Made by a program: the position numbers and the translations under genes. Below are positions 32,629-44,680 of a stretch of 64,000 nucleotides of DNA, one piece after another. The notes under the pieces are model-generated. The model saw only the letters and a list, made by a program, of their open reading frames with translations. It did not search any database and was not told the DNA's origin. The number at the start of each line of letters is the position of its first letter. Position 1 is the first letter of the stretch. This stretch comes from Gordius sp. MW1 (Eukaryota; Nematomorpha; Gordioida; Gordea; Gordiidae): positions 4,464,001-4,528,000 of the forward strand of contig OZ038526.1 of assembly GCA_964036665.1 (NCBI GenBank). Direction: 5' to 3'.

Positions 32629-33358
32629 CCTTGCGGTTTTCCAAAAAAAATTAGGACCAGGGGTGGATAAAAGAATAATTGATATCATGCAATCGGATGG
32701 TTTTTATCAACAACGTTCTAATTATGGGTTTACATGATATTAATAGTAACAATATCAAAAATATTATACTAACTATCCAAAAATTATTATATACGATATA
32801 TGTATCCTTCAAAGCAATCACGTGGTCTCTTCTTTTGAAATATTAAGTATTCATGGCCAACGGGATGTAATTATAAATACCTCATCTATGGCTTGTGGGA
32901 ATACTCCTGGAATAATCCAATAATAATTTTCTTCCCCGCTCTATAGGTAACTGAATCCCGGCTCTATGAATTTCTTTTTATTGGATAATTCTGTTATTGT
33001 CGTTCTGAAATCCATCTAAAATGAGGAATTCTCAGCATTTTAATATGCCTTTACCTCCATACATGAGGAACTCTTGCCCTCATCTGAAAATTAAGGAGAC
33101 TCCTGCTGCCTTAACAATTATGGATGTCTCAGACCCGACCTGAATTTTCCAAGTACGATCCAGTTTTCAATAAGTTGAAGCAATTAGTCGATAATTCATG
33201 CATTGGGTAGGGGTGATTTGTTTCGAATAACTTCTCAACCACTTTCAATCCTGTTTTCTTTACCTTGAGGAAATTTATATTTGTGCAGGATGCGATTTTG
33301 GGGTATGATGAATAGGAATATACGAGGGTGGGATTTTTTTTTTTTCTTCTGGACACCA

Positions 33359-33796
33359 TTTTCATATTTGAATTGGGGGAAATATTGGTCCCTACTGTGT
33401 AAACCTTGTCCCCCCCAAAAGGGGGACTCACCATTTAATTCTTTCTTTAGGTCCTTTATGTATTTTATTTATCTCCAAGAATAAATTTATTAATGAATAA
33501 AATCACGCAACTCTCGAGTATGTAAAAATCAAAGATCCGTATTGATAGAAATAACAAATACGTATAAGCGCGTCGGGGGGGGGGGGATAACATACGCGTA
33601 CTAGAAATTAAATGTAAAGGAATAAAGTTCTATGTATATATTCAGTACACAGATGTTACAATCAATTAACCTTTTGTGTCAGGGGGCATGGGGGAAAGAA
33701 AAAGTAACATACGTACCACGTATAGTGAGCGGCGGCGTTTCTTTTTATAAAAGAACAGGGGGGGGGGAAGATATCCTCGTATCTCCGGATACGATA
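33359..33796 (-). repeat. LTR (5' on the minus strand), abutting the primer binding site
   Basis: The minus-strand LTR ends ...ATATGAAAA and TGGTGTCCAGAAG begins at the next base. ATAAA follows on the plus strand. Confidence 0.86.
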
Positions 33797-33828
33797 ATAA
33801 AGCTCGAATTTATGCGATCTCCTGCATG

Positions 33829-33960
33829 GTAGTAGCCAGGATTGGAATTAGAGAGGAGCAATAATGATTTAGGAAGGGGCAAAATGATCATCATTTGAAA
33901 TTTTAGCCATAATTGTAGTAAACTTCAACAAATTTTTAAATTTAGAGGTGGCACAAACAC
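33829..33960. mobile_element. Degraded CATGGGCGTAGCCAG-type MITE (left end only)
   Basis: CATGGTAGTAGCCAGGATTG and the family core ('gagcaataatgatttagg...aaaatgatcat...agccataattgta') are present. The right terminus is missing. Confidence 0.6.
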
Positions 33961-33988
33961 TGTTAAGAAAGGTCACATCAATGGCATA

Positions 33989-34309
33989 TTAATTAAATAC
34001 TTCTTCTTTTTCATGTATTTGGTCACACAGTCGTGGGTTTTGACGAATGGTAGGTGCCATGTGATGAATCTTTTTAACTTTCATAACTTTGTCCACGTGC
34101 CCTTTCAACGTTACACGAGGTTGTCCTCTTCCTATCTTCCCCGGTACCTCCATGTCCAATACTTTTTGATTTATTTCATTCGTCTCCCTTCTTAGTATAT
34201 GCCTATAACACCTTAGCCGATTTTCGTAGATCATGTCCGCCATAGGTTGAATACCCATTTTTGTCATGAGAAAGTCATTCGTCATATGGTCGAGCTTAGT
34301 ATACCCCAA
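33989..34309 (-). pseudogene. LINE pol C-terminal fragment
   Basis: The minus-strand translation YENRLRCYRHILRRETNEIN followed by VLDMEVPGKIGRGQPRVTLK is the conserved tail of many LINE pol proteins (compare RLRWYGHV.RR ... GKRGRGRPK). It most likely belongs to the same broken element as 34804-35107. The reverse-transcriptase middle is lost, and a MITE and a minisatellite lie between. Confidence 0.75.
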
Positions 34310-34392
34310 GCTTCACAATTTAGTAATCAAAATCTGTGGAATCAATTAGTTTCATAAATTGCACTTTAATTTTGTCGATTAAATTTTAACCT

Positions 34393-34526
34393 CAGGGAAT
34401 AGCCAGGAAATTGAAAGAGGGGGGCAATAATGATTAAGCGACCATTTTTTAAATTTTTGCCATAATTTGATAAAATATCTAACAATTTTTGGATTTAGAG
34501 GGGGCATCCGCTCGTCCCTACCCATG
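34393..34526. mobile_element. CATGGGCGTAGCCAG-type MITE, decayed copy
   Basis: GGGAATAGCCAGG at the left and CGTCCCTACCCATG at the right are degraded inverted ends. The core 'ggggggcaataatgatta' matches the family. No target duplication is visible. Confidence 0.55.
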
Positions 34527-34579
34527 CACTCCGCAATTTTTCTTACTATCGCGTTGGGTACCAAAATTTGAAACACGTT

Positions 34580-34800
34580 CGACAGAGATTCGGTTAAAAA
34601 TTTTTAACGCTTTCCCGTCTGGCCGAATCAGGTTCGGGTTGAAAATTTTAAAATGCATTCGGGTCGGGTCGGGTTCGCGTTGAATTTTTTAAAATAATTT
34701 TGGGTCGGGTTCGGGCTGAAAAATTTAAAATGCTTTTGGGTCGGGTTCGGGTTAAAAATTTAAAAAAAATTTCGGGTCGGGTTCGGGTTGAAAAAAAGTA
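34580..34800. repeat. GGGTCGGGTTCGGGTT minisatellite, period about 40-50 bp
   Basis: At least five units of a GC block (TCGGGTCGGGTTCGGG) followed by an AT block (TTGAAAATTTTAAAATGC). The minus-strand translation is an RTRPK... repeat and is not a gene. The same GC word occurs at hAT ends in this window (5005, 56200, 57945), so it may be amplified from a hAT subterminal region. Confidence 0.75.
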
Positions 34801-34803
34801 ACT

Positions 34804-35107
34804 TTGCAGTTCTCTAGTCATGACTCCTTCTTTGTGGTATCCAAGCAATGCTTCCATAGGTATTCCATCTGGATTAGCTTTTCCTCTTTGCATCTTGTTA
34901 ATGTCCTAATTTCATCCTCTCGACCATGCTTATGTTTGGCTCAATATCAGGTAGGAAATCTTTCTCATGCAACATTTATTAGTTTCTTAAATTATCCTTT
35001 CTACATATCAATCACTTCTTTCGGCTTGAATAAGGTTAACTTCTCGTTTTTGACTATTTTAAGAACTCCGACATCGCAACTTTCTTCTTATCTTGGTCAA
35101 TTTGTAC
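34804..35107 (-). pseudogene. LINE reverse-transcriptase N-proximal fragment
   Basis: The minus strand includes NPDGIPMEALLGYHKEGVMT, equivalent to the 19186-19530 fragment. It stops exactly where the TIR element 35116-35815 and its target duplication begin. Confidence 0.65.
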
Positions 35108-35115
35108 ATAAAACC

Positions 35116-35815
35116 TATAGTTGTTAAATTGCTAACTTTAGCAATGCTAACTATGTGCTATGCTCGAGCACGAACACTAGCTGTGTAACATGCTAGTTTA
35201 GCACAATGAGTGCGAGCTGTTCGGTGCAATAGTTTTAATAGTAGCATGTAAAAAAACTCGAGAGGTTAGTCGAAACAGCCAAATCTGTTAAAAAATTTAG
35301 CGGGAGCTCGAGCAGATGGACCTTATTCCTACGTGGTCGATACGATGAATAGAACATGGACCTTATTCCTACGTGTTCGATACGATGAATAGAACCGTGA
35401 AAAAGCATAGTGACCAGCTAAGGGAACGATACCAGCCAACCAAGAATGTTAGAGAAGAGAGCGATGACGAAATAAATTGCGATGACGAAGGCGTTGAAGA
35501 TATCGTTACAGAAAGCACAGGGCCTCGAAGGTCAAATCGAGAATTACATCCTCCTAAGCGGCTTATTCAAGAAATTTAGTTCTAACTAAAATTAGCGAAG
35601 GGAAATGTAATAAATGAGTATACAATGTTATTACCTAAACATATTTATATAAAACAACATGACATTAACACGTGACAATGTAATGAATTGCGTATTATTG
35701 GGATCTTATGATATATTTGAATAAACTATTAATCGGAACTTCAAGCTTTGTAATAACAGCTAGTGTTCGTGCTCGCGTTTTTAGTTGAAGCTGCTTTAAC
35801 AATTTAACAACTATA
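35116..35815. mobile_element. 700-bp TIR element with 8-bp target duplication and a captured integrase-like tail
   Basis: The ends TATAGTTGTTAAATTG and CAATTTAACAACTATA are perfect inverses, and GAGCACGAACACTAGCTGT recurs inverted about 50 bp inside each end. The flanks ATAAAACC and TTAAAACC are an 8-bp duplication with one mismatch. Inside lies a 38-bp direct repeat around GGACCTTATTCCTACGTG (35317 and 35357) and a plus-strand frame described separately. The ends and 8-bp duplication fit hAT-type mobilisation. Confidence 0.82.
35373..35579 (+). pseudogene. Retroelement integrase C-terminal fragment inside the TIR element
   Basis: The 68-residue frame contains VKKHSDQLRERYQP, close to the V.RH.DQLR.R motif that closes many Gypsy-type pol proteins. 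It then has an acidic linker and RRSNRELHPPKRL, like the R.S.R.RRPPKR tail that follows. The frame continues upstream as GPYSYVFDTM without the ATG being special. So the TIR element carries 3' pol sequence, not a transposase. This is a similarity by eye and is moderately secure. Confidence 0.5.
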
Positions 35816-35823
35816 TTAAAACC

Positions 35824-36427
35824 TATTGCCCCCTTTATGTTCCAGTAGAATTTTTATCTCAAGCTTTTAAAGCTTTTTCATAGCAAGTGATGTTGTTATA
35901 GGAAGAGAGTAGTGATGATATTTTTCAAATATTATTTTTTTATTTGTCACAGGCTTAAATATTAAAATTATAGGGGTTAGTTTAAGGAAAAATTAAAGCA
36001 AAAATGACAAAACAATAAGGGATAACTTTTAGGGCGATGAGTAACAATGTAGCAAAAAATATTTTTGAAAAACATTATTCGTGTGATTTTTATCATATTG
36101 CGTTTATCCATTAAAGATTACATTACATCTCGCGATCATTCTATCCCTCTCTCCTCCCTGCAAAATTTGGTTTTTTATTCTATTTCTTTCTGCCAAGCCA
36201 TTTTTTATAGTATGGTGGTAAGACGCACTCCCAGCCCCCCCCCCCCTTTAAAATATCGAATATAGTTTATTTTGCAGCAAATATTAAATTTAACTGACTT
36301 AAAATGTCACCGTTATTGCTAGATCTCAACTAAGAAAGTCCATTGAAGTCACAACTCGTAATTTGCATATTCCGTTCAAAAGTGTGATATATTTCATACA
36401 ATAACCTCATGTGTCTAATCATCCTAA
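35824..36427. other. AT-rich spacer, nothing recognised
   Basis: Contains an 11-C run near 36234. A small open frame at 36065-36265 runs into that C run and is unsupported. Confidence 0.3.
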
Positions 36428-36591
36428 CATGCGCATAGCCAGGGGGATGGGAAAGGCTACTAACCCCCCCCCCCCCCACTTCCAATCTTTAAAAATAATA
36501 AAATCATGTTTAAAGTTTTTAAAATTATATTTTTGCCCATACCTAAAATCATTATAGCTCCCTTCTGGTTCCAATCCCGGCTACGCTCATG
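36428..36591. mobile_element. CATGGGCGTAGCCAG-type MITE
   Basis: CATGCGCATAGCCAGGGGG to CCCGGCTACGCTCATG. The flanks CATCCTAA and CAACCAAA match at only 6 of 8. A long C run lies inside. Confidence 0.68.
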
Positions 36592-37137
36592 CAACCAAAA
36601 TATTTGATATTGGCCTTGCCAAGCCAATGTCGATCCTACAAGGTTTATTGGGTATACTTCATTAAGCGTGTACTTTATTAATGGTCCCTCTTTTTAATAA
36701 TGTTAACATTTATTAACGTGACTTACTACTCCAAAAAACATAGCTTGAGTTGTCATCATGCAAAATTTTAAAATGATATCTTCCGTTTGCAAGAAGGGCA
36801 GTTTGTTAAATAAACCGTAACTTTTTACCTTTTGTCTGACCCAATTACTCCTATATAATTTATAAATTAATGTCTTTCAATGTTTCGTACATTAAAGGTC
36901 TGCGATGGAAAGATTGTCATTCAAATTTAATCCTATTTATTTTATTTCATGTTGTAGTTTAGAAAGGAATAGGTATATTAGATTTTGGTTTTTTGAGACC
37001 ATTCCGGCTGCACTTATTAGGTTGGTATATTAGTAAATTTAGGTAGCGATCATAATCTCAGCAAGAAACATGTTAATTGTAAGGCGAAAATCCGCGTTTT
37101 CTTACGTCTACTCACCTCTTTTTATAGTGACAGTGAT

Positions 37138-37788
37138 TAGAGGCCTGCATGGGCCGGGCCAGCCCGCGGCCCGCAGGCCCCCGGGCCTAAAATTGAGCAA
37201 TAAAAAAGTGCGGGCCGGGCTTGGGCTTTGATAAGTGAAAAAATTTAAAATTATTTAGTTTTATACTATAAATATAATATAGAAACAAATAAATGCACTT
37301 ATTAGCTTGATGATAAAAAAATTAATTTTTTTAAAAGAAAATCTGGTGGAACTAAAAAATCATTATGTTAAAAAGTTTTCATGAAATATATGATGAAGGA
37401 CCGAATTTAATAATTACTAAGTCTAAAAAAGAATAAACTTTTAGTTTTATTGAAAAGGGGTTTAAAACCCCTAGAATTGATAATGAAAGAACTGTCGATT
37501 CCGAAATATCATTTTTTGACGAGGAAGTAGAGGGCGGATTGGAGGATGATATCTTATCGCAAATTTTTAAAGCGAAGGACATTAAATGTTTTTAATAAAT
37601 TTCCTGCTTTAAAAGATTTGTTTACTAAGTATAATACTCAAATCCCCTCACCTGGCCCTGTGGAGCGGGTTTTTAGTATAGCTAATCCTGTATTAACTGC
37701 CAAGCGTTCCTGCTTATTAGACAAAAATTTTGAAAAACAATTATTATTAAAAATTGATAGATTTTGCCAATATTTTGAAACTAAATAA
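37138..37788 (+). pseudogene. hAT element remnant with C-terminal dimerisation domain
   Basis: The left end TAGAGGCCTGCATGGGCCGG follows directly on duplicated sequence. The plus-strand frame 37546-37788 encodes FPALKDLFTKYNTQIPSPG then PVERVFSIANPVLTAKR, the hAT dimerisation signature. No right terminus or 8-bp duplication is visible. The last 30 bases are shared with copy B (44021). Confidence 0.82.
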
Positions 37789-38422
37789 TAAACTCATCAT
37801 GGTATAATTAGTCATTTAAATTTTACTTTATTATGAAGGAGTTTTGAACTCCCAAAAAATTACCTTTATTATTTAATTAATTACATATAACCCTGACATA
37901 ATTTTTGTTTTTTTTGTGGGGGGGGGGGGTGGAGGAGGGGGTGATTTGATTTGAATAAACCACGACACTAAGCAAATCCCATACTCGCCGCTTGAATTGC
38001 ATGTGGACGTTAACTTTAATTTGAATACAAACAATTTAACACAAAACAAGTTTGTATACCAAATGTGAGCCCAATTTGTATGTGAATACATCATAGAATA
38101 AATCCTCAAGGTGATTTTTTCAGGATAAGTATTAAGAGATGGCGAGGTGCGTTACTACAGATACAAAACAATCTAACGACAATAGGACAAGTATTAGATC
38201 GAGTATAATGATCAAAAAATATTATGCAAATTTTTCGGATTTAGTCTTAAAAATGAAAGAGAACATCCAAAATTTTGATATTGTTTGAAAAAATGAGTTG
38301 ATATAAAAATGAGCCTCGTCTTTTACAAAAATATTATTGAGTTAGACTTTCCAATTGTCGTTTTCATTCTAAATATGTAAGATCGATGTTGCCTGCATTT
38401 ATTGGAAGAAATAGAATTTTTA

Positions 38423-39333
38423 ATTGCTCTGCAATTTAGGGCTCGCTTTTCGTTGTCCGTCCATCCAACACAACATGTATCATAATTGCTGATTCGAATC
38501 CCGGAGAGGGCAATTTTTTTTAAAATTAATATATTGTTATTGTTAATACCATTAATAATATGACTTTTTGCCCATTTCTTTGCTACTGACTAATGAAAAA
38601 AATGACCATTGGCCATTTTTTTCTTCGTTTTTGGAATTGCTATATTAGGTTAACATTGATAATTACCTTATGCCACCCCCCCCCCCCACAAGGGCCTATG
38701 CCTCTGTCTGCTGGCTACTGACCAATGGAAAAATGACCACTGGCCAAAGTGAGATTAAAATTGATTTTTTTTAGATTATAATTATAGGCTAGTTATTTGG
38801 CTATCTGCTGACCAATGGAAAAAATGACCAATGGCTAAGGTCGGAATTTTTTTTTGTTTTTTAAATATTTTGTTTATACTATACATATGCGCATGTTCTA
38901 TGGGTCGCCTACACCAAATTGTTTAAATTTATATACAGTATCAAAAAAACTCTAAATTGAAAGTTGTACGTTTTGGAAGGATGACTATTGGCTTTTCCAA
39001 GGTCATCTCTATTTGCGTTCCTTTCGTCATTTTGATTAATTTAGAAGTTGATAAATAAGAATGAATGAAAGATAACCTATTCCTCAATAAATAAAGTATT
39101 AATAAATGTTTTATAGCAGGTTTTACAAAAACTTACCTTTTTAAATATTTGTATAAATAAATAACTAATCATTTTGCATTTATGCCCTCCCCCTATAGGC
39201 ATTCTCGCCCCTCCCCATTTTCTCGCTCATAAATTGCATAGCAAATATGCTACGTTTATACGGAGTATAGATGAGTTTCGTTTTCCCTTTTTTCTGCCCC
39301 TCCCTCCCCCCTTCCCTTTCCCCCCTCCCCCTG
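38423..39333 (+). mobile_element. Helentron-like element, copy 2 (in duplication copy A)
   Basis: 5' motif ATTGCTCTGCAATTTAGGGC, GTTGTCCGTCC, a B-box-like GATTCGAATCCCGG with a T run, three GACCAATGG...GACCATTGGCC units, then CTCATAAATTGCATAGCAAAT and a C/T-rich stretch. The 3' GGGCC-GAA-GGCCC hairpin is missing, so the 3' end is truncated. The small frame at 39174-39389 is the C/T-rich stretch read as prolines. Confidence 0.6.
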
Positions 39334-39931
39334 GTTATTTTATAAGGATATATATCATTGTCACATGTATTATTATTAAGTGTGTATAGGTTTAAAATTA
39401 AGTAAAATTAATACTTCTATAATATTGAGGAGGAATAAAAATGATAAAGACAAAACTTTTTACTAATTAATTTTATGTTTTCAAATAAATTGGCTGATTT
39501 AAAATGCAAATCTGATGATATTCAAAATATCAACTTTTTAGCATAAATAAAATCTTTTAAAAGTCTTTAACTTTGTGAACATCAAAACTAACTATTCTAT
39601 ATAACAAGTATTGTAAGTAAAAAATGTCTTTTGATCTATAGCTAAAAAGCTTTTTAACTCATCTCCTCACTAATTTAGAAAAACAAATATATGATTTGGC
39701 TTTAAGTTACTTACACACAAATGATAACATTTATAACTTAGAATTTATTGTAAGGGTGTTATTTTAATGCTATTAAAGGTTTAAAGTGCTTGTGTAATGC
39801 ATATTAAAAATTAAGTATTTGTTGGGGTGCAATTACATTGTTCAATTAATAAAATGAACGTATCAATTAAATTGTTTTATTTTTTTGATAGCGCTATATA
39901 AATTGTTGATCGCAATATTCTGTACAATTAG

Positions 39932-40189
39932 TTGTTAGCTTTAAGGCAAACATCTATAATTCTTGCCATGACGCCTAAACTTTCTTGTGACACTAACCTA
40001 TTTTTGCAGCAGTCATTTGGACAAAATTGTAAGGTGATCATTAAAATTTGTAGGACTTTTATAGCTTTTCAAGAATTTTCAAAAGTGACTTATAATTATG
40101 AGGAATGGGCTGAAAAAATATGGAAAAAATTATTGTGGGAGGCCCATATACTTTGGGTAAATGGTATAAACAATAGTCAATATCGTTAG
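39932..40189 (+). pseudogene. Short frame of unknown origin, duplicated at 46171-46428
   Basis: 85 codons in both duplication copies with few differences, ending EKIWKKLLWEAHILWVNGIN. The last part resembles FGRIWKEVQDDLEDAHILFV in the N-terminal exon of the unknown gene at 13863-18645. If real, this would be a fragment of a paralogue. The rest does not align by eye, so the link is weak. No splice or start context supports an active gene. Confidence 0.25.
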
Positions 40190-40489
40190 ATTCCACTGTT
40201 AAATATTCATATATCAAATTCGATGCTTAAAATTTGAGAACATTATTATAGATGGAAGTTATCTTTAGCTTTCAAAAACTCATCTGCCATATTAGATATT
40301 ATGAATGGAGTTTATTAATTATTTATGAAAGCGCGAGACAATAAAAGAACTAAATTAAAATAAGAACAAAAGGTAAATTTAAACTACGAAACGAATCGAA
40401 AGTCTCGTTTTTAATAAATATTAAAATAAACTTTTTAGATATATAACATATGTCCTCCTTTTCTTTTTAGTTTTTAATTATGTTTCTTC

Positions 40490-41347
<858 letters not shown>

Positions 41348-41351
41348 TCAA

Positions 41352-41523
41352 AGACTTAATTATCACTTTTGCATATCACCCTATCTACCCTAATTTTTTT
41401 ATCATCATTATCACGCGTATCACTCCATTATCACGCGTATCACGCCGTTATCACGCAACCTTACCGTATACATACTAATATATATTATAATCATTTGGTT
41501 TTTTTGTTATATGCCTAAAATAC
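41352..41523. repeat. Solo-like Gypsy LTR, copy A
   Basis: AGACTTAATTATCACTTTTG... to ATGCCTAAAATACAAATAAT matches 47594-47772 and 58090-58249. It contains ATCACGCGTATCAC repeats. It is followed directly by a piece of the integrase region rather than by the primer binding site. Confidence 0.75.
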
Positions 41524-41612
41524 AAATAATCTTTAATCAAGATACAACTAATAGGTCCGTTAAATAGTTAAACCACATGTTTCTGGGCTTGACAAAGATG
41601 AGTTAGCACTAC
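41524..41612 (+). pseudogene. Gypsy integrase-region fragment next to the LTR
   Basis: About 85 bp from TTAATCAAGATACAACTAAT to AAAGATGAGTTAGCA, near-identical to 55669-55743 in the main Gypsy element. Its position straight after an LTR shows that copy A lost the rest of the element by internal deletion. Confidence 0.78.
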
Positions 41613-42836
41613 GCCTCTGGATTTCGAATCGAATCGAATATTTCTGGTATTCGATTCGGATTCGAATTTTTTTTCAAAAAAATATTCGATTAAGATTCGT
41701 CGAATATTAAAATGAAGATTCGATTCGAAAAAAATTTAAGGATTCGGAATCGATTCGAATATATATTACGTTTTTATTATTATTTAAAAACACATTAAAA
41801 AGGCTACTATGATTTTTAATTTGCATATACAATTAAAAAATTTAATTGAAATTTTTTTAAAAAATACACACATCAAAAAAATATTAAAATCGAACAAAAA
41901 TCTATGGCTATATGTGTAGGACAATCAAGAACCGTTTATAGCCAACTTTTAAGGCAAATTATCTTCCTAACACTTCATTAAATGATTGTCAATGAATTGG
42001 TTCCGGTTGAAAATATTATTTCGCACTGGGTAAATGATCCAGGTATAGAGAAAAGATTTTATGCCAATTTTTGAATAGTTGGGAAACGACGTTGATTCAA
42101 TTTCCACCATTGTAAAGGCTCAACATTCAATGTGCAAAAATCATGTCGCTCTTAATAGACGATCCAGTGTTGATACCTCGCTAGTTGATACAAAATCGGG
42201 CTGACTTTCTATAGCAGTTAATTCATCTTTAATTTTTCTATGCGATATGCTATGTACTGGTGATAAGCACTCAAATATTGAGCCTTAAATCGACCACACT
42301 CGCTTATAATACTGTATTCTTATTGAATGCTATATATCTTCAATTTTCTGTTTGGCCATTTTGTTAGCATGATCTGCTGTTCCATCTGGCTTCCATGTCA
42401 AGTTTTGCCTTTATGTAATTAATTGATGGGTCAAATTATTTACATATAGCCTTTAATCATGAAATATTTTGGGCTGTTTTGCAGTTTTTATCAAAGTCCA
42501 TAATTTAATTAAATTGTGATCCTCGTTCTCCATAACTTATGTAAGTTTGAAAATTTTTAAATTAACCTTTTTCAAACTGGAGCAGGAAAAATAATTAAAA
42601 TGCGGTAAGATAAAAATAGCTAAATATTTGAGTCTCGTCCAATTAAATTAAACTTACAAAAAATAAAATTCGATTTTTCAAGGATTCGATTCGGATTTTC
42701 GAATCATAGCACGTGAATATTCGATTCGAAACTTAGACATATGGATTCGAATTCGGATTCGACTCGATATTTCGAATCGCATCCGAATTCGAATCGAATC
42801 TCGATTCGAATCTCGAATATTTCCCAGAGGCGTAGT
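41613..42836 (-). mobile_element. hAT remnant with GATTCGAATC subterminal repeats at the duplication boundary
   Basis: Inverted ends CTACGCCTCTGG and CCAGAGGCGTAG enclose dense GATTCGAATCG words at both sides. The minus strand near 42130-41985 reads LQWWKLNQRRFPTIQKLA, one stop, then FSIPGSFTQCEIIFSTG, a decayed hAT dimerisation domain (normally SIP.SS...ER.FS.AG). No matching 8-bp duplication flanks it: the left flank is Gypsy integrase sequence and the right flank is the start of duplication copy B. Confidence 0.75.
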
Positions 42837-44680
42837 TGTCATCATGAAAAATTTTAAAATAATTTCTTGCGTTTGCAAGAAATGTATTTTGCTGGATGAA
42901 TCTTAACTTATCCCTTTTGTCTGACCCAATTACTCCTATATAATTATATGTCTTTCAATGTTTCGTACATTAAAGTTCTGCGATGGAAAGATTGTCATTC
43001 AAATTTAATCCTATTTATTTGATTTCATGTTGTAGTTTAGGAAGGAACAGGGATATTAGATTTTGGTTTTTTGAGACCATTCCGGCTGCACTTATTAGGT
43101 TGGTATATTAGTAAATTTAGGTAGCGATCATAATCTCAGCAAGAAACTTGTTAATTGTAAGGTGAAAATCCACGTTTTCTTACGTCTACTCACCTCTTTT
43201 TTATTAGTGACAGTGATATTTTCCAAATGAGCCAGTTCGTCATCGGTTGCTATATGTAAGGGAAATGGTATTTGACTTGCAACCAAGATCATCCATCGTA
43301 AGGAACTAAATTAATGATTTCACCTTTTTTCTATTTAATTTTCCCTAGACTTTAATCTGAAAAAAGAATGGAATTGTTAATAAATATTAAATTCGCTTAA
43401 TAAATTTGTGTATTGATTTATTTGCATATTTTCACTGGCGTACTAGATTGAATTTTATCAGGTGAATTTTCCTGGGCACCGGTATCGAGGTGGAATGTAA
43501 AAGAATATTCTTTAACTTAACCTCTACTTTTGCTTAAGTGATGGGATTCGCTAGATGTTAGGCTAAGTGACCTGCGATTTGGGCTATGTGATTGAGCTTG
43601 TCACTTTACTATGTTAAAATTGATTTACAAAAGCATTATAATTTTATATTATAATCTGAGTTGGACTTAATGATAGAAGCATTTGAGGTTCCGGCGACTA
43701 GAGCTAGGGCAGGATTTAGCTAATTATACTATATGTTTAGTCTGCCTATGTTAACTTGATGGGAACATTCCGTAAAATTTGTTTGGATCCGTTTTAAGTT
43801 TAAATAAATTAAGACTTTAGTTCAATAATATATTCGATTATACATTAATTAATTCCTTTGTTAAATAATAAATCGCAATGGTAATGTATTATCGATTCCT
43901 ATCTATATAAATTCTTATGAGAGCATTTTTATTTCCTTATGCTCCATTTTTTTATTCTTAGGTGTTGTCCAGTAATGAAACGGCTAGGCCCAATACTAGC
44001 AAGTCATCCGCTTTTTTTTGTAGATTTTGCCAATATTTTGAAACTAAATAATAAACTCATCATGGTATAATTAGTCATTTAAATTTTTACTTTATTAAGA
44101 AGGAGTTTTGAACTCCCAAAAAATTACCTTTATTATTTAATTAATTACATATAACCCTGACATAATTTTTGTTTTTTTTGTGGGGGGGGGGGGATGGAGG
44201 AGGGGGTGATTTGATTTGAATAAACCACGACACTAAGCAAATCCCATACTCGCCGCTTGAATTGCATGTGGACGTTAACTTTAATTTGAATACAAACAGT
44301 TTAACACAAAACAAGTTTGGATACCAAATGTGAGCCCAATTTGTATGTGAATACATCATAGAATAAATCCTCAAGGTGATTTTTTCAGGATAAGTATTAA
44401 GAGATGGCGAGGTGCGTTACTACAGATACAAAACAATCTAACGACAATAGGACAAGTGTTAGATCGAGTATAATGATCAAAAAATATTATGCAAATTTTT
44501 CGGATTTAGTCTTAAAAATGAAACCCAAAATTTTAATATTGTTTGAAAAAATGAGTTGATATAAAAATGAGCCTCGTCTTTTACAAAAATATTATTGAGT
44601 TAGACTTTCCAGTTGTCGTTTTCATTCTAAATATGTAAGATCGATGTTGCCTGCATTTATTGGAAGAAATAGAATTTTTA

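Larger units (their letters stand above)
32190..33796 (-). mobile_element. Second small LTR retrotransposon, minus strand, near-identical LTRs
   Basis: Direct repeats 32190-32628 and 33359-33796 (439 and 438 bp) differ mainly in a G run. The flanks are identical, ATAAA (32185-32189, 33797-33801). On the minus strand the repeat is followed at once by TGGTGTCCAGAAG, very like the TGGTGTCAGAAG primer binding site found in many Ty3/Gypsy elements. That fixes the orientation. The polypurine tract is poor (GGAAAACCGCAAGG). The 0.73 kb interior has no pol. A short minus-strand frame (33434-33129, ending NCFNLLKTGSYLENSGRV) starts within the LTR and may be chance or gag debris. The near-identical LTRs imply a recent insertion. 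Confidence 0.86.

Noticed and set aside
37138..37788. A complete hAT element
   Set aside because: Only a left end and the dimerisation domain are present; no right inverted end or 8-bp duplication was found.
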